A stretch of DNA of 64,000 nt. Source: Panopea generosa (Eukaryota > Mollusca > Bivalvia > Adapedonta > Hiatellidae). Shown here piece after piece: positions 42,097-56,900 of this stretch (within the stretch, counting starts at the first letter, position 1; every line of letters begins with the position of its first letter). The stretch spans positions 15,598,974-15,662,973 of the forward strand of contig CM055907.1 in assembly GCA_029582155.1 (NCBI GenBank). The letters run 5' to 3'. Under the pieces are notes generated by a model. The model saw only the letters and a program-made list of their open reading frames with translations, did not search any database and had not been told where the DNA came from. Position numbers and translations under genes: made by a program.

Positions 42097-45000
42097 CACT
42101 TCTGCTACTGCTACAGTTACTGTTACTGTTACTGCTACTAGATTTACTTCTACTACTGCTACGACGAAGATTATGATGGTGGTGATGACGATCAAGTATA
42201 ATCACAATTATGTTTAATACTGGTCACTCACCATGTGAGCTATATACATTAAGACGAAAGACTATTTCAAAAGTATATGTATACATCCAACGTAAGCTGT
42301 ATACGTTGTCAACCAACGAATACAGCTCATCGTGAGCTGTATACGTTGTCAACCAACGTATACAGCTCACACGTAAGCTAAATACGGCGTAAGCTATATA
42401 CGGTGTAACAGCGCTATCACACTGGAGTATCATGCCGCAGACACATGGTATGATACCCCACCCAGCCGCATAATACTGACACCGGGCCTAACTGTCCAAT
42501 AAATGCTGAGCGCCAAGCGTTGAAGCTTCTAGTATCATTTTTAAAGTCTTTGGTATGACCCGACCGGGGATCGAACCCACGATCTTCCGCATGCGAGGCG
42601 GACGCTCTACCACTAGACCACGCTGCGGTCTAGACAAAAATAAGCAACGGCTTTGTCGAGTGCTAATAATTGTTTTCGAACCGAAACTGATAAATTAGGC
42701 TATAAGGCACTAAAATGGTATTCTATTTATCATGTTATTACTTGCGTCTTTTTATTATTTTTATTTTAAAAAAATATCATCTGATGTTTCCCCGCAAACA
42801 AAAGCATGTGTCTTCGTCTGAAAATAGTTCCAACATTGATAGATGGAATTTTAAACAAGTCAAATGTAGAGTTTTATGGAAACTGTTAGACTCAGTTACA
42901 GTTATTATTTGATATTTATGATATTTATTGCCATGGTTAACAGATAGCGGTCTCGAGGTGTTTAAACATGGGTTTAACACAGTGCAAAATAAATTACAAC
43001 ATCAATTTTTATGTTGCTGCAGGATAAACATTAAGTAAAACTGTATCTTTCCCCGCTGTATTATGGAGAAATATGTAATATGATAAACTAAATTTCTATG
43101 TCACCATGTCCTTACAATCAGAAATAAAAAATACAAAAAAATAAATATATTGTATTTGTAGATACCAGAGTTTATTGATGGTATGATTATGTGTGGTAAT
43201 AAAATGTGTTCAATAAAATAGTTCCATAAAGCATGCATAAATAATCCAGAGAGCTCTTCGTGGAAATGTTTAAGTTGTAAATAATTGAAGTTTCATGTTA
43301 TGTTAAACTGCAATTTATAATGTTGATGAACGAAGAGTTTTATTACTTAATTACAAACTGATTTGAAGTGATAATCGTATTGTTTAGACGGAAGTCAAGA
43401 TTAGCATAAATTATATTATTTAAAAAATGTAAATAAATTGTAATAACTAGTATGTGATTAGAAGAAATATTTTATGAGTTGTATATTGTCTCTTATAATT
43501 CTTTTTAGAATGGCATATGCTATTTTTTGTAGATATATTATGTTCTATGCGGTTGTACATATGATGAGATATTAATAAATAAATGAATAAATTATATAAA
43601 TCAATGTTGTTGTTGTATGGTGTTTAGCGTCGTTTTCAACAATATTTTGAGTCATATCGCGACGGTGTCTACTTAAGACAGTATTCTGAGCGCTGTCACA
43701 CTGGAGTATCATGCCGCAGACACATGATATGATACCCCATCCAGTCACATTATACTGACACCGGGCCGACCAGACCTAGAACTCTCCTCTAAATGCTGAG
43801 CTTCAAGCGAGGAAGTTTCTAGTACCATTTTTAAAGTCTTTGGTATGACCCGGGCGGGGATTGAACCCACGACCTTCCGCATGCGAGGCGGACGCTCTAC
43901 CACTAGACCACATCGCGGTCTTATATAAATCAAATATGGCATAACATATTTTATTATTAACGAGATACTATGTACAAGTACTGTTCTGTTACATATTAAA
44001 AATGCTTTTATTGATGCTTTTATGGCTGTGTTATAAAAATTGATCACACTTGAATTGTTAATTTTCTCATACACCCATAAGTTTAATTAAATACCCAGTG
44101 CCATACACTATGTTTCGTGCCCTTTTCTCCCTATCATTGACGAGGAACACATCCACTATTAGCCGAATGGCACCATTTGTGGTAAAATAATTTCTCAAGT
44201 TCAACATTTCATAACTTCTTTCTTTATTTCTTATCCGATTTTAACTTTATTTATATCACAAAAATCTACAGAGATTCAGCATAACATGTAAAGCAAATTA
44301 AAATCAAACAATAAATAAAGAGTTTAAGGGGTACTGCCTTATTTCCACCAGCAAAATTTAATGTGAAATATTGCATTTTAAGTACGTATTTTTAATACCT
44401 TTAGCTTTTTTTAAAATTCATTATGTTACATACATAAAAACATAAAATATCTGAAATTCCAAAAATAAATAAATAAAAAAATAGGGTATCGCCAGGTTTC
44501 TCGAGCGGAAAATACTGTGTAAAATTAATCGCAATGGCATTCTCATTTCAACTGTCGGTATCTCATTCATATGATAAATGATTTTGATTATTTTCATTCA
44601 CAAATCTTCCTCAGGGAAATAACCATATTACACAAGTTCAATTTAATTCACTCAATATTTAATGTTCGGCCTCCTGGCCTTTATCAAAAATTGAAAATTT
44701 AATATTGCAGCTAGGTAACGTCCATTTTCCTATAAATTCACTTGAGTGAATTAAATTGAACTTGTGTAATATGGATTTTGATTATCTTTTCAGTTTCAGT
44801 AATAAGTTATTCTAAGCGTTCTAATGGTATAAACATTTGCAAAATCGGTTTATAAATAAAGCAGTTAGTAAGCACCGCCAGCTAGTCTTTCTGAAAATCC
44901 TTAATTTAACACTACCGTCAGATTTTACACCTCTCCCACAATAACCTGGGCTGCGTTCAGTTCGGTTAAACGTTTGCAAACGTTAGCTTACATATTTTCC

Positions 45001-47938
45001 TGGACACCGGCTCAACCATATATTAGCATGCTGTACGCGGTAAATTTAGGGAACCAGGCATTAAATAACGACGCTGAACGCAACGCTGGTATCTCACTAA
45101 TAGGTTAATCATCCTTTTAGTTCTAGTTGCAAATCGTGAAATCTTCTATTACGTAAAAAAACCCACAACATAAGTGAATACCGGCAAATGACAGACCGTT
45201 TGCATTTCAAGGAATATAAGCAGATGGTATCTATAACTCTTCATATGCATGAATGTGATAATGGTAATTTTTTTGTCAAATATCTGTCATTTTATGATTT
45301 CGTTTCCAGACAAACATGTTATTCTTATCAATCAGGTATACACCAAATAATTTGTATCACTATACTCTGTATGATTACCGTGTAAAACAGTAAACCTATA
45401 TGAGAGAGTACATTGACATAATGACAACAATGCAAAATATTTTTTAAATTATATGACTATCGTCATTTTTTTTATAAAATAATTGTATTTAATCATCACG
45501 TTTCCAAGACAAACATGTTATTCTTAATAATCAGTATACACGAACTATCTTGCACCACTGTACACTGTATGATAACCGTGTAAAATTGTATATTACACAA
45601 TGCCAACCATGCAATTTCTAACGTCTTAATACTCACTACTCAGACATTAATTCTCTTATTTGATTAGTTAAAAAGTTCATGGAACCATTTCACCCATATA
45701 TCGTGCACTCTTTATATCTTGAAAAAAAAATCGTATAAATTTATATCATACAAATTTTGTTTAATATTGGTCAAATACTACATAAATATATTTTATAATA
45801 TATATAATATCGGATAAAAACCGATATAATTTATTTAACTCTCAATTTTACGATTGACTGTATTCTCACTTAAAAATATCATTATTCTTTTTTTTAAACT
45901 TATAAATGAATTTATATACTGTGTTATTTAAAAAAAAGTAACAGATAAGCCTGTTTAGGCTGGGTACATATTTTTATTACAACTATTATGTTTGTTTGTC
46001 TATGTTTATATAGTATATTGTCATCATGTCACGTAATTAAATAAATAAATAAATTATAAAAAAAAAATAATTGTGATACATAGAACGCTTTAAGATAGAA
46101 GCATATTGATGATTCATGGGTCATTTACTCAAACAATAAACATGTATTATGTATTTCTCCTCAAATTGAGCATTGTTATTTAAATAAAAGAAGATGATAA
46201 GTCAGAAAATGTCAATTTAGTCGGTTCAGGAATGAATATGTGAGAGCTAGATTACGCAATGTTTTTTAGCTCCAAGTCAAAACTCAAACATAAAAGGTCA
46301 CATATTTGTCCAGTTGAAAAAACGTGCCCGAGATATTTTGGTAATATAACTTGTGTTATTTTTTTACGAAGATTCTCGTGATATGCAGGTGATAATTACA
46401 GTGAACATACGGCTGAATAAAACATCGTTATTTAGCAGCCATCAATTACCTACTTAAACCAGTTCATGAAATTGTCAAATCATTTATACTAATTGCATAC
46501 TGTTCGTGAAGATAGAACGACACTAATCCCTTAAATGTACCCAGGGGTTACCTAGTGCAATTTCAAGGAAAATAACACAGATATAAAATATCTAATTTGG
46601 CCATTGCGTAAAAAGTCCAATATATTATATGCTTACTGTTTACGTTTGGTGATTATCTTATGACAGATTTGTGTGCTAGAGTTCCCGCAATTATGAATAA
46701 ATAGACCATTGGTCTAGTAGAGTCCTCCGTGACCGACTGGTCTAAGGCTCCGTGTCAAGATGAATTACCTCTCACCGCTAAGGTCGTAGGTTCGAGTCTC
46801 GCTCGCACCAGAAACTCTATGTGAGAAAGTTTGCCAATGACTTGCTGAAGGACGATGGGTCTTCTCAGATTCATTTCTATATGGTCCTCCGTCAACAATA
46901 CTGGATATGCCATAACTTATATAACATGAAATGTGTTGAAAATGCCGTTTAACTCCAACAAAAAAAATATGATCTAGTTTAGTCTTTTAACAAACTTGTT
47001 CAATATCAATATAGCTACTGGATAGGTTCAGTTAAGATAAAGTAAAAACTGAAGAAGGCATAACCTAAACATTTGCGCATGGACCTAAAAAGTACTGTAG
47101 ACAACGTATACATAATATAAGAGTATATGACAATATACTGTTTGCTAATTAAACTTACTGAATGAACGAAAGTGCGTATGGCCATAAAACAATATTACTA
47201 AGAGATTCTATGTGATAAGCTCTGATTTTTTTAATGTTAAAGATGTGTGATTCAGGATTCCTTTCCCTTTAAGTATACGAAACAAGGCTGCGTTTCATAA
47301 AATAACTTACCATAGAATCGACGTAAGTCAATTTGACAATTTCTCCGTTGTGTGTTCAAGTTTTGATCGACATTTAAAATGATTGAATTTTCAGAAAATT
47401 TACAACGTTCGGCAAAATTTGAGCCAACTTGGCTTCATTTGAATGAACATCAAACATAATAATAATAAATATTATGAAAACTTGTTGGTTTACGTGTACA
47501 ACGGTTTTTGTCGTACGATTTTTTGTGAAACACACCCCAGTATGGTCTTTAGCAAAATGTTCAATATTTTAATATTATTAATGATATAATTACCAGGCTG
47601 AGCGAAAGTGTTTGTCCGCTTGTCTGTCGCATAATTGTAACAATTATTGCGGCGTTGAACCGGATGATAGTTCCAGTTCCAAGGTTTAAATTTCTTAGCG
47701 CATTTCCCTTTCTTCAGCTTTCGACGGGAACCGGATCTACGCCGGGTACTAGACGTTTGGTGTGTTAAATCAGAAACGAGATTTATTCCTCCGAGTAGGT
47801 TTAAAGCTTGTCTCTTTTTACGTTTCTTTAAATCTAGGTCGTACGTAAAAGAGCTGAGGACAACCTGTAAAAATGTAAATTATTTATATCTTACAGTTTC
47901 TATCGTTTACCTTTGGACATGGCAATGAGTATTAGTTA

Positions 47939-47978
<40 letters not shown>

Positions 47979-50900
47979 GAGTTAGTTCCTTTCAAAAGAT
48001 GCATTGAGGTCACATTGATATTGATCTTTTTGATAAGGAAAACATATGTCAGTTTTCCATCCATCTCACGATCATTACTTAAACACACAAGTAATTTAAA
48101 GATAGATTATGTGACATCAATCAGAAATAGGACAGGGGAGATGTAATGGATAGTATCATATTTTATACACTATATACATTCAGAAATTACATTAACAAGT
48201 TTCATAATATAATGGTTTTATACTTATTCGAGGTACATGTGTACTTATTTTGATTTGTTAACAATGGAATGATTAATTCAAATAAACAACAGAGCTAAAT
48301 ATCTGGCAAAAACCTACAAGAGAAATTATCCAATTGCACAATAAAGATAAAGACCAAATGTTCAATTATCTGCGACAAAAAAGTGTTTGACAGTTTCAAG
48401 TAAAACAGCTAGACCTAGATGAAGTTTAATATGCATATTTCATTGTTGCGTAATCCTATATATTGCTCTTTTGGGGCATCAAGGTGCTATGTACCGTCAT
48501 ATTTAGTCTTCTTTCAACACTTTGATACAAGAAATATTGAAGTAAAAAATACAAATTTTGGTTAAGACTGTTATTGTGTTAATAACATTGACGGTCTTAA
48601 ACTTTTGTATGAATAGAAAAAAAGTAAAGAAGAGTCAAATTCAATTTGACATAGAAACACATTTGTTACCATATGTTTTTTTTTTTCTTACGAAAAATAG
48701 ATAAAACATGTTTTAATGTACATTGTGTTTTCACTTTTAATCATTACTAAGTGTCCAATCTTTGTTTTGCTGTTTTATTTCTCGTATGTTGCTTATTCTT
48801 AACAAATTATATTCCTAATACAAACCCTTTGACTTTACTGTCTCTGTCATTCAGACATTTTGACATAACTTTTCGTCAAACTAATATACACTGTTCAATT
48901 AATATTGAGATCTACAAGACATATGAAAGGGAGATGAAGACCGCGCTCCAGTGGTAGAGCTTCGCGCCCATTGATTGGAGCGCTTTGGGCTCGATTCTGT
49001 GCTATTGGTAGGTGTAGTTTCCTTGAAATAGACAACCTTACTGGTTATACGCAGGAATACTTCAAGTGTGATTTGTCTTAGTTGTAATAACTTGTTCCAA
49101 AATCTAATTAAAATAAATAAATTTAAACTAAGATGGAAACTCAGATTAATATTTTCAGTTTCATTTTTTTTTCAAATTGCTGGTTCTCGCAGACATAGAT
49201 TACCATGTGATGGGTAAAACGATCACGTACTCTTAACATACCTTTCTCCGACATATAAAGTCAAACCTGTGTAAGCGGCCACCTCTATTGAGCAGCCGCT
49301 TGTCTTAAGCAGCCAAATTTGCTATTTCCCATTTCTATGGGTTTAGAGCAAATGAACCTGCATTACTGACAATTCTCAACTTTCAAAGACTTTAGATTGT
49401 ATCAGTAAACTATCGACCGGTAAGCAAGTAAAGGTATTTGGTAGCCAGGCAGAGTGAACTGCTAACCCGAACAGCCAAAACGAGTACAGCTATCGGCCAA
49501 TGGTATTGTTGCCATTCAGCTAGGGAGTAAATAAACAATTATAGCAGATAGCAAAACTGTTTTCTGGTAGACACATTTCTTATCTAAGATAAAATGTAAT
49601 ATGTTCATTAATGAAGAAACGTATAGAGAAAGACAATTATATTTTAGATGGATTTGTTCAGCTGTTTTCTTCTATATTGACTTAAACCTCTGATTTTATC
49701 AGTTTACTGTATAGAACTTTGAAGCCAGCCCCTTTCATACTGTTCCCATGGTCTTTAAGAACACTATTCTCGTATTTACAAAATACACCATACGGCATTC
49801 AATTCAAACTCACTTGTTTGTTTATTTCGGATATGACGTAGTTTTGTATCTCCAATGACACAGCGTTATTAGTACAGGAGAGCAGCAGTAATTGTTCTAA
49901 CGTGTCGTCTGTGCAACGTCCGACTGTTGTCTCCAGTTTTTCTTCGTAAATATTTATGGCTGTTACCGTGAATCCGGCATAACCTAATACACTGTCAGGT
50001 ATTCTACAAAATATAGTGTAATTATCGGCATAAATATTACGGCGTCCTGTTGGAGTCATCGCAGCATATTTATTAAATTTAAGAACCAAACAAAGAAGGT
50101 AAAAAATCAAATCTACGATGGTAAACATTTTAACTACGATGGTTAATAGTCGAAATTACTTTTAACCATATTGTTTCGACTTTTCACCACCGTATTTTCG
50201 TTGTTTCATCTTTTCAACAGCGTTGTTTCGCTGTTTAGACTTTTCTAAATTGTAGTATTGCCGTTTGGTTCATCGATTTTTCTTAATTTAATAAAAAAAA
50301 AATACCGCAATAGCCCCAACTGGACGTGTTAAACACCTCAAGTTGAGACATCTCTTTTTTTTTCTAAGTGATGAAATTATTTTACATCGCCTTCCAAATT
50401 GTTTTCTTTATGAATGGTTAATGTTATGAATGTTCAACCTACTTTAATAAACTACAAACGGAAAGTAGTTGCTACGGTGCGTTACAAAGTATTGCAGTAA
50501 ATAAGGACAAACGAGCGTTATCCAAATGTCATACAACATGTTATATACTGCGTCATATCTAGTTTAGTCCACTGAGCCACGACGGTTGATTTGCCTGCAT
50601 TTATGGGATTTATAATTAGGAATTTTTAAAATTGAATAAGAACATATTTTCCCTATAAATTATGCCTATATATATTCACTGGGCCCGTATTGTCAAAAGA
50701 TTATCTATTTATACATGCCAAATATATATACATATTGAAAAGGGATCTCCTTACTAGGGGTTCGCACCTAGGTCAGACTTAAAATATTTTCTGCTTAGAA
50801 TTGCAACACATTTTGTGACGTATTAAAGGAGTCATGTGATTTAATTTTGATTTCAATTTGATCCGTTATTCATCCGAAACAGGTTTACACGCAGTAAAAA

Positions 50901-53900
50901 TTGTTTCATCTTACAAAGTGTCTAAATGACGATGCGAAAGTCAACAAGCAGTATTTAAGTGCTGTCTATTTTCAAAATGGGGATTTCGTTTCAAGTTTAC
51001 CTATTCAATTTGAATATTGGTTTTGTCAAATTTGGTGGATTTAACATACGAAACCATTCGGATTTTATTTATATGTATTTGTATGTATTTGGTGACTGAA
51101 GATAAAAAAAACCAAACAAATAAAATGCATCTTACTTTATTGGCATGTAGGTGTTGACATGCAAAGCAATGTCGTCATAATTTAAGTCGTTGCTGTCTAT
51201 CATCCATTCAGGATTCTCTCTTCCAGAAAATATATTCAGTGTAATGTGATATTTAACACCTGGAACATAAAAGAAAGTATGAAGACAGAAAGTTTATAGG
51301 ATGAAATTTTCATTTTATTTATTTATAGCATTATTCTTAACGTACAAAGACAGTGATATATTGCAGTTATAAAATATAGTATATGTACAGGTATACTATT
51401 ATCAGATTAATGATGTTTAACGCCATTTTCGACACATTTCAGTCATATCCAGTTTTGTTGGTGGAGGAAGACCTCAGAATGAACCTGAGTACAACTACCA
51501 TCATTTTGCTAGTAACTGACAAACATTTCTACATAAAGCTTTCGGAGCGAGCGGGACTCGAACCTGCGACATTGCGGTGTGAGGTAAGCAATCTTAAGAC
51601 GGCATCCTAGACCACTCGATCACTGAGGACCCCTGTGTACTATTTACACAAAATAACGCGAATAACATCCGCCACCTCTACAACAAACATTTATTTAAAG
51701 TACAACACATAATAGTATACTAAGTTGAATGAGGACGTTTCAATTAGTCAGACTAATCTGCAACAGCAGTAACACGTACATGTTTATTGGTATTTGTATA
51801 GTCGTGATAAATGTGATACACGGGTAAGTCAAACAGCACAGTTACCCTGACAACACATACAACCAAAGTACTATAAAGAACTGCTTACCGGGCTTTAATA
51901 AATAGTCACAAACCTTACTTATTGTTATTGATACTAGTGCAGCGTTTGTACGCCTTCCTAATTGTTATTGATATTATTGTAGCGTTTGTACGCCTTCCTA
52001 ATTGTTATTGATATTATTATAGCGTTTGTACGCCTTCCTAATTGTTATTGATATTATTGTAGCGTTTGTACGCCTTACTTATTGTTATTGATACTATTGT
52101 AGCGTTTGTACGCCTTCCTAATTGTTATTGATTCTATTGTAGCGTTTTTAAGCCTTTCTACTTATTATTGATATTATTGTAGCGTTTGTACGCCTTCCTA
52201 CTTATTATTGATATTATTGTAGCGTTTGTACGCCTTCCTAATTGTTATTGATATTATTATAGCGTTTATACGCCTTCCTACTTATTATTGATATTATTGT
52301 AGCGTTTGTACGCCTTCCTAATTGTTATTGATATTATTGTAGCGTGTGTACGCCTTCCTACTTATTATTGATATTATTGTAGCGTTTGTACGCCTTCATA
52401 CTTATTATTGATATTATTGTAGCGTTTGTACGCCTTCCTACTTATTATTGATATTATTGTAGCGTTTGTACGCCTTACTTATTGTTATTGATACTATTAT
52501 AGCGTTTGTACGCCTTCCTACTTATTATTGATATTATTGTAGCGTTTGTACGCCTTCCTAATTGTTATTGATATTATTGTAGCGTGTGTACGCCTTCCTA
52601 CTTATTATTGATATTATTGTAGCGTTTGTACGCCTTCCTAATTGTTATTGATATTATTGTAGCGTATGTACGCCTTCCTACTTATTATTGATATTATTGT
52701 AGCGTTTGTACGCCTTCCTAATTGTTATTGATATTATTATAGCGTTTGTACGCCTTCCTACTTATTATTGATATTATTGTAGCGTTTGTACGCCTTCCTA
52801 ATTGTTATTGATATCATTGTAGCGTGTGTACGCCTTCCTACTTATTATTGATTCTATTGTAGCGTTTGTACGCCTTCCTACTTATTATTGATTCTATTGT
52901 AGCGTTTGTACGCCTTCCTAATTGTTATTGATATCATTGTAGCGTGTGTACGCCTTCATACTTATTATTGATATTATTGTAGCGTTTGTACGCCTTCCTA
53001 ATTGTTATTGATATTATTATAGCGTTTGTACGCCTTCCTACTTATTATTGATTCTATTGTAGCGTTTGTACGCCTTCCTACTTATTATTGATTCTATTGT
53101 AGCGTTTGTACGCCTTCCTAATTTCTATTGATACTATTGTAGTGTTTGTACGCTTTCCTAATTGTCATTGATACTATTGTAGCGTTTTTACCCCTTCCTA
53201 GATGTTATTGATACTATTGTAGCATTTGTACCCCTTCCTTATTGTTTTTGATATTATTGTAGCGTTTGTACGCCTTCCTTATTATTATTGATATTATTGT
53301 ACCGTTTGTACGCATTCCTTATTGTTATTGGTATTATTGCAGCGTGGGTACAGCTTCCTAATTGTAATTGATACAATTATAGCTTTTGTACGCCTTCCTA
53401 ATTGTTATTGATATTATTGTAGCGTTTGTAAACCTTCCTAATTGTTATTGATATTATTGTAGCGTGTGTACGCCTTTCTAATTATTATTGATATTATTGT
53501 AGTGTTTGTACACTTTCCTAATTGTTATTGATACTATTGTAGTGTGTGTACGCCTTCCTAATTGTTATTGATACTATTGTAGCGTATGTACGCCTTCCTA
53601 TTTGTAATTGATACTATTGTAGCGTGTGTACGCCTTCCTAATTGATATTGATACTATTGTAGCGTGTGTACGCTTTCCTCATTGTTATTAATATTATTGT
53701 AGCGTGTGTACGCCTTCCTAATTGTTATTGATATTATTGTAGCGTGTGTACACCTTCCTAATTGTTATTGATACTATTGTAGCGTTTGTACGCGTTCCTT
53801 ATTGTTATTGATATTATTGTAGCGTGTGTACGCACCCTAATTGTTATTGATATTATTGTAGCGTGTGCACACCTTCCTAATTGTTATTGATACTATTGTA

Positions 53901-56900
53901 GCGTGTGTACACCTTCCTAATTGTTATTGATATTATTGTAGCGTGTGTACGCCTTCCTTATTGTTATTGATATAATTGTAGCGTGTGTACGCACTCTAAT
54001 TGTTATTGATATTATTGTAGGGTGTGTACGCACCCTAATTGTTATTGCTATTATTGTAGCGTTTGTACGCCTTCCTAATTGTTATTGATACTATTGTAGC
54101 GTTTGTACGCCTTCCTAATTGTTATTGTTATTATTGTAGCGTTTGTACGCCTGCCTTATTATTATTGATACTATTGTAGCTTGTGTACCCCTTCCTAATT
54201 TTTATTGATTCTATTGTAGCGTTTGTATCCCTTCCTTTTTGTTATTGATATTATTGTAGCGTGTGTACACCTTCCTTATTGTTATTGATATTATTGTAGC
54301 GTGTGTACACCTTCTTAATTGTTATTGATACTATTGTAGGGTATGTATGCACCCTAATTGTTATTGATATTATTGTAGCGTTTGTACGCATTTCTAATTG
54401 TTATTGATACTATTGTAGCGTTTGTACGCCTTCCTTATTGTTATTGATACTATTGTAGCGTATGTACACCTTCCTAATTGTTATTGATACTATTGTAGCA
54501 TTTGTACGCCTACCTAATTATTATAGATATTACTGTAGCGTGTGTACGCCTTCCTAATTGTTATTGATACTATTGTAGCGTTTGTACGTCTTCTTAATTA
54601 TTATTGATACTATTGTAGTGTTTGTACGCCTTCCTTATTATTATAGATACTATTGTAGCGTGTGTACGCCTTCCTAATTTTTATTGATACTATTGTAACG
54701 TTTGTACGCACCCTAATTGTTATTGATATTATTGTGGCGTTTGTACGCCTTCTTAATTGTAATTGATATTATTGTAGCGTTTGTACGTTTTCCTAATTGT
54801 TATTGATACTACTGTAGCGTGTGTACACCTTCCTAATTGTTATTGATACTATTGTAGCGTTTGTATGTCTTCCTAATTGTTATTGATACTATTGTAGCGT
54901 GTGTACGCACCCTAATTATTATTGATATTATTGTAGCGTTTGTGCGCATTTCTAACTGTTATTGATATTATTGTAGCGTTTGTACACCTTCCTTATTGCT
55001 ATTGATACTATTGTAGCGTGTGTACACCTTCCTCATTTGTTATTGATACTATTGTAGCGTTTTTACGCCTTCCTAAAAAGTATTGGTACTATTGTAGCGT
55101 TTGTACGCCTTCCTAATTATTATAGATATTATTGTAGCGTGTGTACGCCTTCCTAATTGTTATTGATACTATTGTAGCGTTTGTACGCCTTCCTAATTAT
55201 TAGTGATACTATTGTAGCGTTTGTACGCATTCCTAATTATTATAGATATTATTGTAGCGTGTGTACGCCTTCCTAATTGTTATTGATACTTTTGTAACGT
55301 TTGTACGCACCCTAATTGTTATTGATACTATTGTAGCGTTTGTACGCCTTCCTAATTGTTATTGATACTATTGTAGCGCTTGTACGCTTTCCTAATTGTT
55401 ATTGATACTATTGTAGCGTTTGCATGCCTTCCTAATTGTTATTGATACTATTATAGCGTGTGTACGCCTTCCTAATTGTTATTGATAGTATTGTAGCGTG
55501 TGTACGCCTTCCTAATTATTATTGATATTATTATAGCGTGTGTACGCCTTCCTAATTATTATTGATATCATTATAGCGTTTGTACGCCTTCCTAATTTTT
55601 ATTGATATTATTATAGCGTGTGTACGCCTTCCTAATTGTTATTGATACTAGTGTAGCGTGTGTACGCCTTCCTAATTGTTATTGATACTATTGTAGCGTT
55701 TGTATGCCTTTCTAATTGTTATTGATATTATTGTAGCGTGTGTACGCCTTCTTAATTTTTATTGATATTATTATAGCGTGTGTACGCACCCTAATTGTTA
55801 TTGATACTATTGTAGCGTGTGTACGCCTTCCTAATTGTTACTGATATTATTGTAGCGTGTGTACGCCTTCTTAATTGTTATTGATACTATTGTAGCGTGT
55901 GTACGCATTCCTTATTGTTATTGATACTATTATAGCGTATGTAAGCCTTCTTAATTATTATTGATATTATTGTAGCGTTTGTAGGCCTTCCTAATTATTA
56001 TTGATATTATTGTAGCGTGTGTACGCCTTCCTAATTATTATTGATATTATTGTAACGTTTGGTTTATTTTATGCAACATATCTCCAAATAACGCAATACA
56101 ATGTCAGCAATATATTTTTTTTGTTTGATTTGTTTCTGCTTGCTTATATTAAATACACGAACAAATGAAATTTGAGGAACAAAAATTGGTTCCTGTTGTG
56201 TGTGATCATTTTAGCGGTGATAAATACTGGAACACTTGATCACAACGGCATAAGTAGAGCTATGCCTTTGACACAAGCTTGGCTAAACATTTAATGTAGC
56301 AAATGTGGCGATGTTCCCATGTGTATGGTATATAACATAAACGTTTGTTTGTTAGATCGCATATTAAGCGCTATTTTATGTTATCAATGGTTAATACATG
56401 ATCAGTTAAATTAACCTTTATTTACCCGGATCCCGGAAGGTATTACATATACCAAAGATAAAAATAACAACATTTTACTATTCCTTTACTTTAGATGACT
56501 TTGGAAACAAACACAAAAACAAAACAACACGGACACGTTTCGAGCCATTATCTTCATTCCACTGTACCCAGCCCCTTCCAATCATCGCACAGTTACGGGC
56601 GAAAAAGTGGATGGCGTTCAACTAATATTATTCCTTTTTAATTCAGCACAATTGTCAGTCATAGAACAATTTAGATTTCGCAAAATCGTTGGCTCGGTAA
56701 AGTTAGCAGAATAGCAGAATAGCAGAATGATTTTTTTTCATTCTGCCAGCAGAACAGCAGAATAGCAGAATGAAAAATGATGTCTTTTTTTATCACTTAT
56801 TTTAGTATAATTATGTACGTACATAATGTATTTTTTTATCACTTATTTTAGTATAATTATGTACGTACATAATTATACTAAAATAAGTGATAAAAAAAGA

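Larger units (their letters stand above)
40506..42409. mobile_element. inverted-repeat element inserted in a SINE
   Basis: Perfect outer 20+ base inverted repeat beginning GTTACACCGTATATAGCTTA, flanked by AGCGCTTT / AGCGCTAT, an 8-bp duplication of SINE sequence as hAT transposons make. Imperfect arms of about 110 bp carry repeated gtatacagct/agctgtatac palindromes. The interior is microsatellite-rich with no transposase frame. Confidence 0.75.
40406..42630 (-). repeat. SINE family 1 split by a 1.9 kb insertion
   Basis: The two halves (40406-40505 and 42418-42630) are contiguous in the other copies. Outer target duplication TAGACAGAAATAA (40393-40405) / TAGACAAAAATAA (42631-42643). Confidence 0.85.
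38253..47593. other. gene B intron 4
   Basis: 9.3 kb. Three SINE family 1 copies, one split by a 1.9 kb inverted-repeat element, a hairpin (44623-44774), a local duplication (45298-45625), SINE family 2 and MITE B copy 2. No other exon recognised. Confidence 0.65.
47865..49813. other. gene B intron 3
   Basis: Contains a (TA)n run at 47939-47972, a tRNA-like piece at 48936-49000 and a partial pogo-like MITE at 49257-49370. A short frame at 48751-48957 runs into the tRNA-like piece and is not called. Confidence 0.6.

Noticed and set aside
51915-56060. CRISPR array
   Set aside because: Units are contiguous with no spacers, in an animal intron; a satellite explains it.
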